Assembly (NCBI GenBank): GCA_910574455.1
Contig: CAJSYZ010000005.1
Span: 7,789,652-7,853,651, forward strand
DNA: 64,000 bases
Reading direction: 5' to 3'
Source: Trichaptum fuscoviolaceum
Taxonomy: Eukaryota; Basidiomycota; Agaricomycetes; Hymenochaetales; Trichaptaceae
Made by a program: the position numbers and the translations under genes. Shown here in pieces: positions 32,501 to 41,845 of the stretch (its first letter is position 1; the number at the start of each line of letters is the position of its first letter). The notes under the pieces are model-generated. The model had not been told where the DNA came from, ran no database searches, and saw only the letters and a program-made list of their open reading frames with translations.

Positions 32501-32986
32501 GTGGCCAAGCCCATCCTCTAACGCCGTAATCTCATCTGCCTTAGCCCTAATGGAAGAGGCTAGAGCATCAGTAGACGCCTTGACGTGCGCCTCCTGAAGA
32601 GCTGTCTGGGCTGCCTTGGCTGCCTCAGAACTGGCGTACTCCTTGGTAAACTGGACCGAAGGAGCCTTCGAACGAAGGTGGGTGGGGAGCGTACCGGCAG
32701 CAGCATGCTGCCGCCACTTGCTTATAGTGGCCCGCGCCGCATTAAGCTTCTCAGCTGTGCGGTAAACCCCTATGAGGGGTTCGCGGAGTACGCCCTGGTA
32801 CTCCATGGGGAGGAGTGCCAGGACCTCATCAACAGATGAGGCGGCGCCGATAAGGACGCCATTGCCAATAACCTGGTCCTCGGTCAGGCGGCCTCGCTCG
32901 TAAGCGTTGCCGGCCATAACTCCGGTCGCAGTGGCAAGAGGGGACATAGCCCGCAGGAAAACAGAGGGGTTGGCAGTGGACGACAT
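29552..32986 (-). CDS. Penelope-like reverse transcriptase, no GIY-YIG domain (1144 aa)
   Basis: This is one uninterrupted frame from ATG (32986). Residues 1-285 form a charged, alanine/lysine-rich N-terminal region. About 290-390 is low-complexity and very acidic (DEEEHLDGSEEETSE). Residues 640-1000 hold the reverse transcriptase: TDKNLG, GIPKIHKKP with RPIIP, VTGDVVAFYPNIDL (motif A), RRGLAMGVADSP, FYGRYIDDCLAI (catalytic YxDD near 830), FLDMTLY, and a thumb with SYHPLDVKRG and IHRGYP. The C-terminal 140 residues contain neither GIY nor YIG and no CCHH finger, so the usual Penelope endonuclease is absent. With no stop or frameshift in 1144 codons, the element looks recently active. A good intron at 32080-32128 offers a second product (see separate entry). 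Confidence 0.9.
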   Translation of the reverse strand: MSSTANPSVFLRAMSPLATATGVMAGNAYERGRLTEDQVIGNGVLIGAASSVDEVLALLPMEYQGVLREPLIGVYRTAEKLNAARATISKWRQHAAAGTLPTHLRSKAPSVQFTKEYASSEAAKAAQTALQEAHVKASTDALASSIRAKADEITALEDGLGHQAMFSKLSPLITQKGADLLKRMHLPVWTQDANSGELRITGWKPSTAAAFVRDTLLNDILLYAYRLIHLADGKAAKAESKIKAKVELHKDVDIEMADATKPGPSIQSMIDKAVSARLKSAKPVPKVSSLCTSHGLTLTSGSGYGRPRAYAQPYQQSQSTKGERSSEGGLSTPSSWQIRQTNVRRHQDEEEHLDGSEEETSETSIREEWQGQDDVPEEEVNSSSVCNFKYGHPSTIPDWLLSVPYPRAVQILICNTPLDIVLAAQFKHSVHCSPGVVIPDQFAQELSVGMRYMFFQPTDSSLLMKAWTDFRRRLAWRLKFAFSGDNNEFYDPDFDAREPSKKQAPSLPLYIEYGLRLGRLYLKDTINHIVPAEPSAAQRALMPKVKQLKEFLTENEYVVTHTDKNLGLAVSKRAWVIEQCLYILQNENDYTPLEPMQARRIMDIKHTRILLVAEQAEVLLWLPQVPDFLRSKLKTGLDEHHIPRFYGIPKIHKKPTRFRPIIPCHSAQQNPAAKYVSKRLKPIIKLAPTIIHGSKDLAIKLSKLELQPTRRAFIVTGDVVAFYPNIDLDKCLRIVTDFYSEHYFKYYANMPDRPSYYSEEALRIETQLFVDCLELANTELLTQFQDQIYLQRRGLAMGVADSPDLANLYGYYFERRCKIMNDVNIPFYGRYIDDCLAIVYASSENEARDYIANKVKFDNCTIEWNVSDNHQTFLDMTLYFDHHRRLQHMPYRKAHNHQERIPWISYHPLDVKRGTFSGEMSRLATLSSTRQHYLDAVKSLAALYIHRGYPENVIRAWLKNNITKRWKSRLNVTEVREAPKILVLKTEFNTAWNYFNASELQARIFEYWRTWLDKADRLEFDNVFIDPRRVGNIDEVSSSAVSLLCHELMNQRNVLVPDLRKLDILERKIITSRKRTRNLFDLASLWKKTVLETMDEQASDDIATEIGTLSHLRRADGQFIYEPDTEEFANLQVIPSPETWHYTR
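31846..32128 (-). other. Alternative spliced, lysine-rich reading frame within the element
   Basis: Within the reverse transcriptase frame lies a canonical 49-nt intron (32080-32128): GTAAGTAG donor, CTAAC branch, GGTTCAG acceptor. Its length is not a multiple of three. Removing it shifts translation into a second open frame of about 78 codons (32079 to TAA at 31846-31848). That frame starts DTVAPGRTHNRINSRKARRE and ends in a basic tail with KKKHQKRQ, GKNGKGK and QKKK. The spliced product would be about 365 aa, N-terminal region plus basic tail, without reverse transcriptase. The unspliced frame is acidic over the same bases. That both frames stay open supports dual coding, but this is inference. 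Confidence 0.5.
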
Positions 32987-33019
32987 GGGGCTCTATAGGT
33001 GTGCAGCCTGTCCCCATGG

Positions 33020-33235
33020 AGTTGGGGACTTCCCACGCTTTTCCGTAAAAGGACTCGGCTAAGCTCGAAATGCCTCGGGTAGTGAAATGACTCGGCAAGT
33101 ACGAGTTCCCTTGGCAAATCGTTCGGCTAGCAAAGTTCCCTTGGCAAGTCCCTCGGTTAGTAGGTGTTCCCTTGGCAAATCGTTCGGCAAGTAGGTGTCC
33201 CCTCGGGTAGTGTCGAAATGACTCGGCTAATCGAG
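33020..33235. repeat. Short tandem repeats (CCTTGGCAA.TC.TCGGCTAG)
   Basis: About five units near 30 bases long carry TTCCCTTGGCAA, followed by TCGTTCGGC or TCCCTCGGTTAG. The word TTCGGCTA is shared with the 43-bp satellite at 35095-35795. It marks the right border of the retroelement region. Confidence 0.6.
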
Positions 33236-33360
33236 CAGTTACAGCAATCGATTCCGCTACTTGGAATCACTCCCTTGCTGTTGCTGCTGCTGTTTCCCCC
33301 TCACGGTTGCTTCACTCCCGCCAGCACAAGTCTTCGCCGCTCTTAGCAGCCTCATCACGC

Positions 33361-34970
33361 ATGGCACGTCAGGCGCAGACCGACGCTGATGAAGACGCAC
33401 CATCGCGTTCTGCGCTGCGCATCATCAACACCCTCTCAACGTCGCTCCCGCCCGCTCAAGTCTTCCCAGCACTCAGCAGCCTCTCTTTGAATGAGTTGAA
33501 GACGAGTACATCAGCAAGCGCGCCGCACTCCTCTCCTCTGCACCGCCATCGTGCTTTTCGCCAACCCTGCATCACAGCGCCAGGCCTGCACTGCGCTCGA
33601 CGCGCTGCTCATGATTCTGCAGGATGTCATCGAGGACTACCTCGCGCTGCTCATGGTGCGCCTCAAGGCCTGCTCGAGACCGCGCCGCTGAAGGTCAAGG
33701 CCGTCGACACAATTGGGACTGCCACGCACGCGTCGTGAGGCAACTTCCTGTCGTTCTTCGCACCACTGATGGACAAGCTGAAGCACTTCCTCATCTTGGC
33801 TGGCGAGGGCGAGAAGACGGAGCTAAGGGGCATTGCTATGGATGCGGTGGGCACGTTCGCAGAGGTGGTAGGAAAGGAGGCATTCCACCCGTACTTCGTA
33901 GATGTAGCAGATCTTCGACGGCATCAAGACGGGCAACGCACGACTGCGCGAGTGCAGATTCCTCGTCTTCGGCGTGATGGCTAGGGTGGGGCTCTCGCCG
34001 TACATCAGCTAGGATGTGCGGTCGCTGCTGCAGAGGAGAACGTCAAGCAGGACAAATCCTTGGGCTCCGGTGAGTTCCTTTCAAATTGATCTTCCATGCT
34101 TTGCTTAATCTCTTGTAGTAGAAAGGATTTCACCGAGTTCTTCACCACCGGCGATTCCGCAACTTTCGCTATCAAGATCAAGGCCAAGTACACGAACGCG
34201 ACGATCGTTGACGACGACAAGGAATCCATCAGCGATGACAAGCTCTTCGAGGTTAACTCAGCCATCGCTGTGGAGAAGGAGATCGCCGCAGACATCATTG
34301 GTACCGTTTTTGCCGCGACGGGCCAGCACCTACTGCCGTCTTGAAATCATCAAGATCTTCTACAAGCTGAGCAAATCGCGGGACTGACAGCCCGGCTTAG
34401 CAGGTGCTGTGCCGCAAACTGTCGGTCCTGCATTCTTCGAAAGCCGTAAGTATCTCTTCTTAATAGTTGACTTTCGCTAATTGCTGTCAAAGACCTTGAA
34501 GAGATATGCAACATCGCCATTCAGATCCTAGAGCATAAGGCGCTTTGCCAGCAAGACCCGGATCAAGAAGAGGACAACGAGCGGCTGCAGAACCAGGCAG
34601 GGTACGACTTTGTTTTGTTCTCTTCTGTTGGTGAACTCGTTGCGTTGCTCGCTGCTTGACACCGACTTTGCGCAGGTGTTCCAGTCCTTCTTCCCTCTTA
34701 TTTCTAAGTTCTATGTATGTCATGTTTACCTTCTTACTTTCATAGACTGACAATCGACCTGTAGGGAAAGAAACGCTCAATCAGCAGTCGTTCATTGTCG
34801 GCGCGCTCGCTGAGATAACCAACGGGATGAAGGAAGCAATATCGCCTTCAACGCAGCCTCTTCTCGTCGTCCTTGCACTGTTTGGTCTCAACCAGCTGAA
34901 GGTTAGGGCAGAGTTCTGTGCCGGCGCTGAAGGCGGAGAGCTTTGTGAAGATCCATGTAGCTAGTCCTAC
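33361..34970 (+). pseudogene. KAP123: KAP123 / importin-4 pseudogene
   Basis: Importin-beta-family sequence is spread over all three frames. It starts with SRSALRIINTLSTSLPPAQV (amino-terminal HEAT region), then ACTALDALLMILQDVIEDYL, LLETAPLKVKAVDTIG, and MDKLKHFLILAGEGEKTELR. These are followed by DAVGTFAEVVGKEAFHPYF, a frameshift into RLRECRFLVFGVMAR, then FEVNSAIAVEKEIAADIIGT, KALCQQDPDQEE and LAEITNGMKEAISP. The order and wording are those of Kap123/importin-4, the importer of ribosomal proteins and histones. Intron-like GT-AG segments remain (for example near 34071-34120), so it was duplicated as DNA. In-frame stops, several frameshifts and missing HEAT repeats (family length is about 1100 aa) make it non-functional. 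Confidence 0.8.
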
Positions 34971-35094
34971 AGCAATTTGTAGTAGTTTATCCATCTATTG
35001 CTAATGGGATGCAAACAGTGTTTGTGTAATGCTGTGAATTATTTTTTGAAGTGAAGACATCTTTGATTGTATATTAAACAGTATACAGAGTCGA

Positions 35095-35795
35095 ACTTGG
35101 TCGGCTACTGAAGTGGTTGCGCTTGATCTATGGACGAACTCGTTCGGCTATTGACATGATTGCACACGATCTATGGTCGAACTCGTTCGGCTATTAAAGT
35201 GGTTGCGCTTGATCTATGGTCGAACTCGCTCGGCTATTGACATGATTGCACACGATTTATGGTCGAACTCGTTCGGCTATTAAAGTGGTTGCGCTTGATC
35301 TATGGTCGAACTCGCTCGGCTATTGACATGATTGCGTGTGATCTATGGTCGAACTCGTTCGGCTATTGACATGATTGCACACGATTTATGGTCGAACTCG
35401 TTCGGCTATTGACATGATTGCACACGATTTATGGTCGAACTCGTTCGGCTATTGACATGATTGCACACGATTTATGGTCGAACTCGTTCGGCTATTGACA
35501 TGATTGCACACGATCTATGGTCGAACTCGTTCGGCTATTGACATGATTGCACACGATTTATGGTCGAACTCATTCGGCTATTGACATGATTGCACACGAT
35601 TTATGGTCGAACTCGTTCGGCTATTGACATGATTGCGCTTGATCTATGGTCGAGCTCGCTCGGCTATTGACATGATTGCGTGTGATCTATGGTCGAACTG
35701 GCTCGGCTATTGACATGATTGCGTGTGATCTATGGTCGAACTCGTTCGGCTATTGACATGATTGCACACGATCTATGGTCGAACTCGGTCTCGCT
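35095..35795. repeat. 43-bp satellite array, about 16 units
   Basis: The unit is 43 bases: GGCTATTGACATGATTGCAC, ACGATTTATGGTCGAACT, CGTTC. Variants are GCACACGATT, GCGTGTGATC and AAGTGGTTGCGCTTGATC. Higher-order alternation of two variants is visible at the left end. It shares TTCGGCTA with the short repeats at 33020-33235, which suggests subtelomere-type satellite DNA. Confidence 0.85.
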
Positions 35796-35799
35796 ATAA

Positions 35800-36610
35800 C
35801 AAGCCCATTCGGACGAGGCCTTACTCGTGCCACCCGAATCATTGTTAGATAGTGGACATTCCCAGTATGCAGCCTTGACTGCCCAGCGGACGCCACCCGC
35901 TTTCAAAGCAGAGGACGCTACGCGCTTTCAAAGCAGCTGATGCCACCTGCTATATCAAAGCGCAGTGGATGCGACGAACATCAGTGGTGTAGAATAGAGG
36001 TAGAATAAGGTGAGTATTGCATTTCATTGTCTATCTACACGGGTTATAGAGACCTCGGTCGGTCTAGCCTTCCTTGTGGGTTTGCCGAGGTTTCTCCTCG
36101 TCAGAGGCTGCGCCTCTCTTCGGTTTTGGGCTTGACTCGTCGGCCCCTCGGCAACCTAAGTCGCTCTTGAGCAAGGACCTTTTCAGCGAGCTCAAGGGCG
36201 GCTTCTCCCACACGAACCTGCCAGTCCAATTCTTCACTTCAGCATCCTTCGAGGGAGCCTTTCTTTCTAGATAGCCAACCACAGACGGCAGCGTGCAGGA
36301 GCGCAAGATCGAATTGGAAGGACTTCGAAGACATAACACAACTCGTGACAAGCGGGAGCACGCGTACGTCACGCATCAAGTCGCGTCGTGTGACTCGTGT
36401 CTTTTTATCCTCATCAACCACGGCATGAAGGACGTCTTCAAGCCTCAAGACAGCGGCGACGCATGATGAAGACCTCAAATATTTCGCAACACACCCACCC
36501 TCGCCTCCGTTGGTGCTTATAAAGGCTTCAAAGAGGTCTTTTCGTGGTTGGTAGTGCCCAGGGGACGGCTGGCTTGACTCGTCGGCTATTGATGTGGCTG
36601 TCGGATAAGA
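35800..36610. repeat. Dispersed repeat, copy 1 (order a-b-c)
   Basis: Three blocks recur at 51880-52975. Block a (35800-35960) has CATTCGGACGAGGCCTTA and CGCTTTCAAAGCAG repeats. Block b (36055-36310) has GGGTTTGCCGAGGTTTCTCC, GTCAGAGGCTGCGCCTC and AGCATCCTTCGAGG. Block c (36330-36500) has ACGCGTACGTCACGC and CCTCAAGACAGCGGCGAC. In the second copy the order is c-a-b. It looks like a piece of a mobile element or tandemly repeated unit; no transposase is visible. Confidence 0.6.
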
Positions 36611-37440
36611 TATGTAGTTCAGCATCCCTGTAAATTATACATGTCAGCCATTGACATTAGATCAAGTTTTTCTGAAGCAAATATTGCAGAAAAAAACGTC
36701 AAGTGTTATATGAAATTTAAGGTTGGGATTGATTACTTTATGGTAGAAAGATACGTTAGATTGTTAACAGTCTGAATGTTGGTCTTCATTGGAACCGTGC
36801 CGCTGAAGTGAAGGTCAAGTTTGTTGTGAGAGACGGAATCACTTCCGTTGCTGACATAGTATGTGTCATCTCCCTGCTGTATTGCATACAGGTGATGTTT
36901 GAAGTGTTGTATATCTTCGTCCTGTATGAAAAAGACAATAAGGCTATTCAAAGGTCTCATTGGGCACACGCTGGAATGATTTCTTCATTTGTATATTTTA
37001 AATAAACATGACATATGTGTATCTGTATGGAGCTCTGAATAAATCATAACACAAATGAAATAGATAGCTTAAGGTTAATATCTTGAGAGACGTTTAGGCT
37101 TTGCGAGTAACTAGCTGGTTGTGGGATGTTATTATCTGTAAAGAATAGGTTCTCATATGTGTTTTACGTCCTTCACTTATTTTTGATTTTGGTCTTAATT
37201 GTTTAAGCCCCTATCCCGTTTGTTATTTGCTACATGGGTATTGCTGAGGATGTACACACCAAGGTGGCTATAGGATTGAATTTGCAATCTGTCTCGAGGA
37301 CTTTTCAAGTGACAAGACCGTGATTAAATATATGAAACGATGATATGCTTCTTCCTAAGTCCTTTACGGAGCCAGATCTCGCGAGGCTCTCAACCTCGGC
37401 TGTTGATGACTTTTATGCAAGATGGAATTCCAGCACCGTA
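36611..37440. other. AT-rich region without recognised gene
   Basis: No coding motif is seen. The segment 37310-37420 (GACCGTGATTAAATA, CGGAGCC.GATCT.GCGAG) is repeated at 38010-38090 inside the fold-back structure that follows. Confidence 0.4.
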
Positions 37441-38570
37441 GTATATAAATCCAACCGGCTGTTTTAATAATATTTGACCCCCCGTAATATACAAATCTGA
37501 CCCCCCATACTATATAAAAGTATATAAATCTGACGCCCGGGAGAAATGATATCTGACGATTTCAGTAATAAATCCCAACATCATGGGATATATATATCCA
37601 ACCCCTCTGGAGTAATAATTTCCAACCCCCCATAGTAATAATTTCCAACCGCCCTGTAGTATTGTATTCCAACCCGTGCATTATCTGAATCCAACCACCG
37701 GAAGTATTTCATTGAAATCCAACCCCCTTGTAGTATTCAATTCCAACTACCCTAGTATTAAATTTCAACCCCGTGCATTATTAATATCCATCCCCTGGAA
37801 CTAATTCTATCCCGCAATCAACTACTGGAGGCGATTCAAAAGGTTCCCGCACACAATTTGCAGAGACGGGTTTGGGCAAGACAACACAACTACCGCAGCA
37901 CCTTCTCAAGCCTGCAAGCAGCTGCGTTGCGTTGCTGAGAAGAGCGTTGCAGCGCGTGTTGCTGAGGAAGTAGTAGGAACCAATGTGGGCTATGAGGTTG
38001 TATATCGATAAGACCGTGATTAAATACATGAACGGCCATATACTTCTTTGTGAGTCCTTGACGGAGCCGGATCTGGCGAGTTTCTCGGCCATTGATTGTG
38101 ACGAAGTTCATGAGCAAACGATAAGTACAGACATCTTGCTTCAATCAAAGCATTCCATTTGTGGCGGGGACTCGGACAAGCTATATAATTTCTACTGAGG
38201 GTTGGAAAATATTTCTACAAGTGGTCAGATATTGATACTGTAAGGGGTCGGATACCATTTCTGCAGGTGGTCGGATATTAATTCTGCGAGGGGTTGGATA
38301 TCATTTCTACTGCGGGGTTGGATATTAATTCTGTGAGGGGTCAGATATAAATAAAGCATTCAGGGGGTTGAAAATGTATTCTACAGTGGGTTGGAATTTA
38401 TTTCCGCATGTTATCAGATTTAGATTCTGTTTTCGCCCGATTTCAATTCTCCTGTGGGTTGGATATCATTTCTCCAAAGGGTTGGATTTTATTTCTCAAG
38501 CACATTTTTGTTGGATATTATTTCTCCTGGGTTGGATTTGTATACTACGGTGCTGGAATCCTATTTTGGG
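37440..38570. repeat. Fold-back structure: inverted arrays around a 400-bp core
   Basis: The left arm (37450-37800) repeats words such as ATCCAACCCCC, TAGTATT and AATTTCCAACC with 25-35 base spacing. The right arm (38200-38560) repeats the reverse complements GGGGTTGGATAT, CATTTCTAC and GGTTGGAA. The core (37800-38200) contains the duplicated segment with GACCGTGATTAAATAC. No transposase is present, so it may be a non-autonomous fold-back element. Confidence 0.6.
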
Positions 38571-38579
38571 ACTTTTATG

Positions 38580-39060
38580 AGCAATTGTTAAGTACAGAAA
38601 TCTTGTTTGTTATATTCATTGTGGTTTACACATTCATTCATAATGTGAGCAAGCTGGCTCTGACAGCGGTCTATAATTGTGTACTTATATTATATCATAA
38701 TAAATGTTATTTTCTAATATTAGGATTGTTAGTAGTCATTCTCACGCTCTTGTGATAAGCGCTAGTTATGGTTGTGACGTAAACATATTGTTAAACATCA
38801 ATTGTATGTTGGTAATGTAGATTATCTGTCTTTACTAGGATTAATGACGCTTGATATAATCTACTACAATTAAAGAAGATCATGAAGAGTATTTTATATA
38901 ATTGTGTAACTTTATTATATCACAATATCTGTTATAATTAAATATGTCGTTTGCTTATCATGATTCTCACGCCTTTTTGATAAGCGCCAGTCTTGATCAT
39001 TGATGTAAATGTTGTGTTGAACATAAATTGTATAGTGGTAATGCTCCAGCATGGCGACCT
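38580..39060. repeat. Tandem duplication of about 200-250 bp, AT-rich
   Basis: The segment 38690-38820 (ATTCTCACGCTCTTGTGATA, AGCGCTAGTTATGGTTGTGA) recurs diverged at 38925-39045 (ATTCTCACGCCTTTTTGATA, AGCGCCAGTCTTGATCATTG). Both include an A/T-rich TTATATCA..ATA..TGTTAT segment and end with ATTGTAT..TGGTAATG. Confidence 0.6.
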
Positions 39061-39439
39061 GGTGGCCTTTGGTGTTCATTCGAATTGAAAGCTTCAACTG
39101 AGCAAGTTAACATTGCAAGATCGTCTGACGGAGTGGAATCCTTAAGCGATGGCGAATCGCAAGACATTTGTATGCATGGTGATCAAGGCACTCGACATCG
39201 ACGCCATTTGTATCAACAACAGCACTCAAGTTGTATTGGACGCACTGACAGAATGGACCACAGCTGCATGCTCGTGTGCGGCAAGTGTCAACAAGAACTA
39301 CTTCTTTATTACCGGGTGGCATCACCTTCAGAGCTTTGTATATTGGCCGTGGTCGTACACCGACGATGCTGCTGCCTCCTGATTTGGCTGCGATTATCAA
39401 CATGACGTCGGACGATAATCAATACTTCTTCCGCTTGAA

Positions 39440-41283
39440 CGGCATGAACGCTCTCAATGGCGTTGCCTTCCACTTCAGCCATTCGACGCACAAGTCCACC
39501 TCTGCGGAAGATAAAGCGAGAAAAAAGAGAGCCCACGCTCTTCCAAAAGAATCCGTACCGACTCATCCTGGTGCAGGTCCAAAAGCCATACCCAGCGCCG
39601 CCGTCGCGACCGAAGCCGAAAGTCAAGACAGAGCCAGATACAGGGAAGTGGCTGGTGAAGCTCGAGCCGAAGTCTGAGATCAGGGTCAAGGGCTCCGGGT
39701 CGTCTTTGGCCTTGACGTTCACGGCTGTCAGAGGCGAGGACGCGCTGTACCAGGAGTTCAAGCTCTTCAGCTGCGACAGGCATGGGTGGCAATACGACGT
39801 GATGAAGTTCGACTCACGGAAACCAGTCGACATCAGTACGTGGCCGCGGCCCGTGAAGCTCAACCACAAGGAGCTACGCCGTGACCCTACTAGTGAGGGT
39901 GTGGTTGGCGTCGCAGGTGCCCATGAAGCGGATGTTAGGGGCAGATGGGAAGCCCGTCATTGGTGCAGACGGACGTATAGTCATGGTCGATGCAGAGGAG
40001 CGGTCGATCCACAACGAGGCAAATCGGAAGGACGTCAAAGACAAAGACAAAGGCAAGCGGAAACGCAAGTTTCAGAAGAAGACTCGGCAGGTGTTCCTGG
40101 TGCCCGAGCATATCCGATAGAGCGTCGAGAGGAACGGTATCCCTGGGTTGTGGAGGATGGGACGGGCAGCAAGGTATGGGTGGGACGGATGGAGGAGGCG
40201 GCGAAGACCAAGACGCATGCGCTGTTCATGCCCGCAGCGGACCAGATGTTCAAGTTAGTGCCTGCGCAAGATCGTGCCGAGCCTTGAGGGAGCGGAGAAG
40301 CTGATGGGAAAGATGGAGAAGAATCGCGAGATGGACCACTAGTCGATGCGCTTGCGCAATAACGCAGCGAATGGTATCTCTGCGCCGATTGCGAGCGGTG
40401 CCATGACTGGCGCGAGTCTCGTGTATGATATGGGGGGCAGTTCACAGGGCCCCGGGGAAGGAGACTGAAGACTGTGGCGGGCTATTCGAGGAAGATGATG
40501 AAGAGGGTGTTGATAATAGTCGGAGGTGGGAAAGGCACAGAGGGGACAAGGGCGACTTGGTTGAGATGGAGGAGGAGTTTGCAGATGATGAAGAGAAGAT
40601 GGATGTTGAGGACACCCGTGGGGCCGTGATGAAGAGGCCAAGGAGATTGAGGTTTGTTCAATTCTTTCTCTCTCACTATTCGATAAATGAACTTTATTAT
40701 TTGTTATCCAGGAACGTCAAACGCGTGAATATTGCATGGCAAATAAGACACGAGAGGGTTATATAGACGAATCAGACGAAGATGAGGAAACAGAGCAGCA
40801 GTTAACGGGTGCAGGCAAGCAAATTGTCCGTAAGATTGAAAAGAATAGCGCATACGATAGCAATGAAGATGAAAATCCTTGTGCCTCCTCGGTAAGTGGC
40901 TTGTACTTCATGACATTTATCTGCTGATAATACTACTCGTAAGGCCGAGGAAGAAGAGGAACCAGAAGTCATAGCTGCTGGAGTAGCCCAACAACAAACA
41001 ACACAACAACAGTGTTCTGGCTCACAAGGTCCGTCACCGACAGCAGCGCCCACGTCTTCTGCTGGATCCAAGCCCTCGTCCCGCCGCCCACCCTCCAACC
41101 CACTCTCACGCTCAGGTTCTCCCGCGCCTACTCAAATCAAGACAGAACCGGCACCAACGCCGCTCGTGCTGAGTGTCAGCGTCAGCGGACAGTGTCGTTG
41201 CGAAGTGCGCAGCGTCCCCCTCCGCGCCCGTCGATGCCAACTCGAAAGGCAGTAGGAGCCGGGAGACGAGCCCGCTTGTGGGT
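39440..41283 (+). pseudogene. TFG1: TFIIF alpha subunit (TFG1/RAP74-like) pseudogene
   Basis: The first frame (39457-39890) reads KPKPKVKTEPD-type sequence, LYQEFKLFSCDRHGWQYDVM and then NHKELRRDP. It breaks into another frame with QVPMKRMLGADGKPVIGADG and KRKRKFQKKTRQVFLVPEHI, stops, and returns to EERYPWVVEDGTGSKVWVGR and FKLVPA. Later come GYIDESDEDEE, an acidic tract with SAYDSNEDENP, EEEEEPEV and a Ser/Pro-rich tail. The YPWVxED...G...F.xxP pattern and the acidic middle are those of the large TFIIF subunit, a general RNA polymerase II factor. At least two frameshifts and an internal stop at the VPEHI position mean it cannot give a full protein. The functional gene must lie elsewhere. Confidence 0.75.
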
Positions 41284-41775
41284 AGGCGGCGAGTTCTTAG
41301 TTTACTTACTATTGTACTTATTTTGTGTTTATGATATTATTATCTACTTAATATATTTGAGTGATTGAATGACTGAACTGCCTGAATGTCTGACCTGACT
41401 GACCTGACTGACTGATTGAAGCACTGTTTTAACTCAACAACACTGATTTCAGTGCCAATCCTGAATAAGTCTCTCAGGACATTTAAGTGATGTTTATTTA
41501 CTGTAAGTAACTTTCACTGGTAGCAGAAAATACTTGGTTTTCCTGAGGCTATGGAAAGAAAGGATCAAGTGTTAGGAAAAAAACTTAAAAAAGGTTTACT
41601 ACTAGTACATGTATTATTGGTAGAGCACAAAATCCCCAGCAACTTTGGTGCATGCTCCTTGGACGATCCGCGAGATTTGCAACCTTACGCTTGTCTCAAA
41701 AGAAAACTCTTGGACAGTATTGTGATAGTTCTGTATGTATGTCTAAAGAATATAAATTTCCCTTTTCTCCATAAC
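41284..41775. other. Intergenic, no gene recognised
   Basis: A short run of CTGACTGAACTG-type repeats lies near 41365-41425 (GACTGA.CTGACTGACTGA). No protein motif is visible. Confidence 0.4.
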
Positions 41776-41845
41776 ATTTCATGCCCATCTCCGGGTAGCG
41801 GGCTCTGCTGTGAGGAACTCACAGCCTGTAACTGCTTGTTCCCTC
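41776..41845. repeat. Right end of a dispersed repeat (hairpin motif)
   Basis: This stretch reads CATCTCCGGGTAGCGGGCTC, TGCTGTGAGGAACTCACAGC and CTGTAACTGCTTGTT. The motif recurs at 43085-43206 and 63250-63312. The CTGTGAG...CTCACAG arms form a hairpin. It directly abuts the left end of the next copy at 41846. Confidence 0.6.

Larger units (their letters stand above)
29281..33110 (-). mobile_element. Penelope-like retroelement, telomeric (Coprina-type)
   Basis: The element reads right to left. Its 3' untranslated part is 29281-29551, the coding frame 29552-32986, and the 5' edge is around 33000-33110; I could not fix the exact 5' boundary. The 3' end abuts TTAGGG repeats with the G-rich strand reading into the element's antisense strand. 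This is the geometry produced when a telomeric 3' overhang primes reverse transcription. Endonuclease-lacking Penelope-like elements at telomeres are described in rotifers (Athena) and basidiomycetes (Coprina). No target-site duplication or terminal repeat is obvious, and no telomeric repeat is seen at the 5' side. Confidence 0.75.

Noticed and set aside
29598..32839. Several plus-strand frames of 60-136 codons
   Set aside because: All are shadows of the 1144-codon reverse transcriptase frame on the minus strand.
39276..39680. Separate gene upstream of the TFIIF-like relic
   Set aside because: Frames here overlap the relic on both strands and show no motif; they are more simply parts or shadows of the decayed gene.
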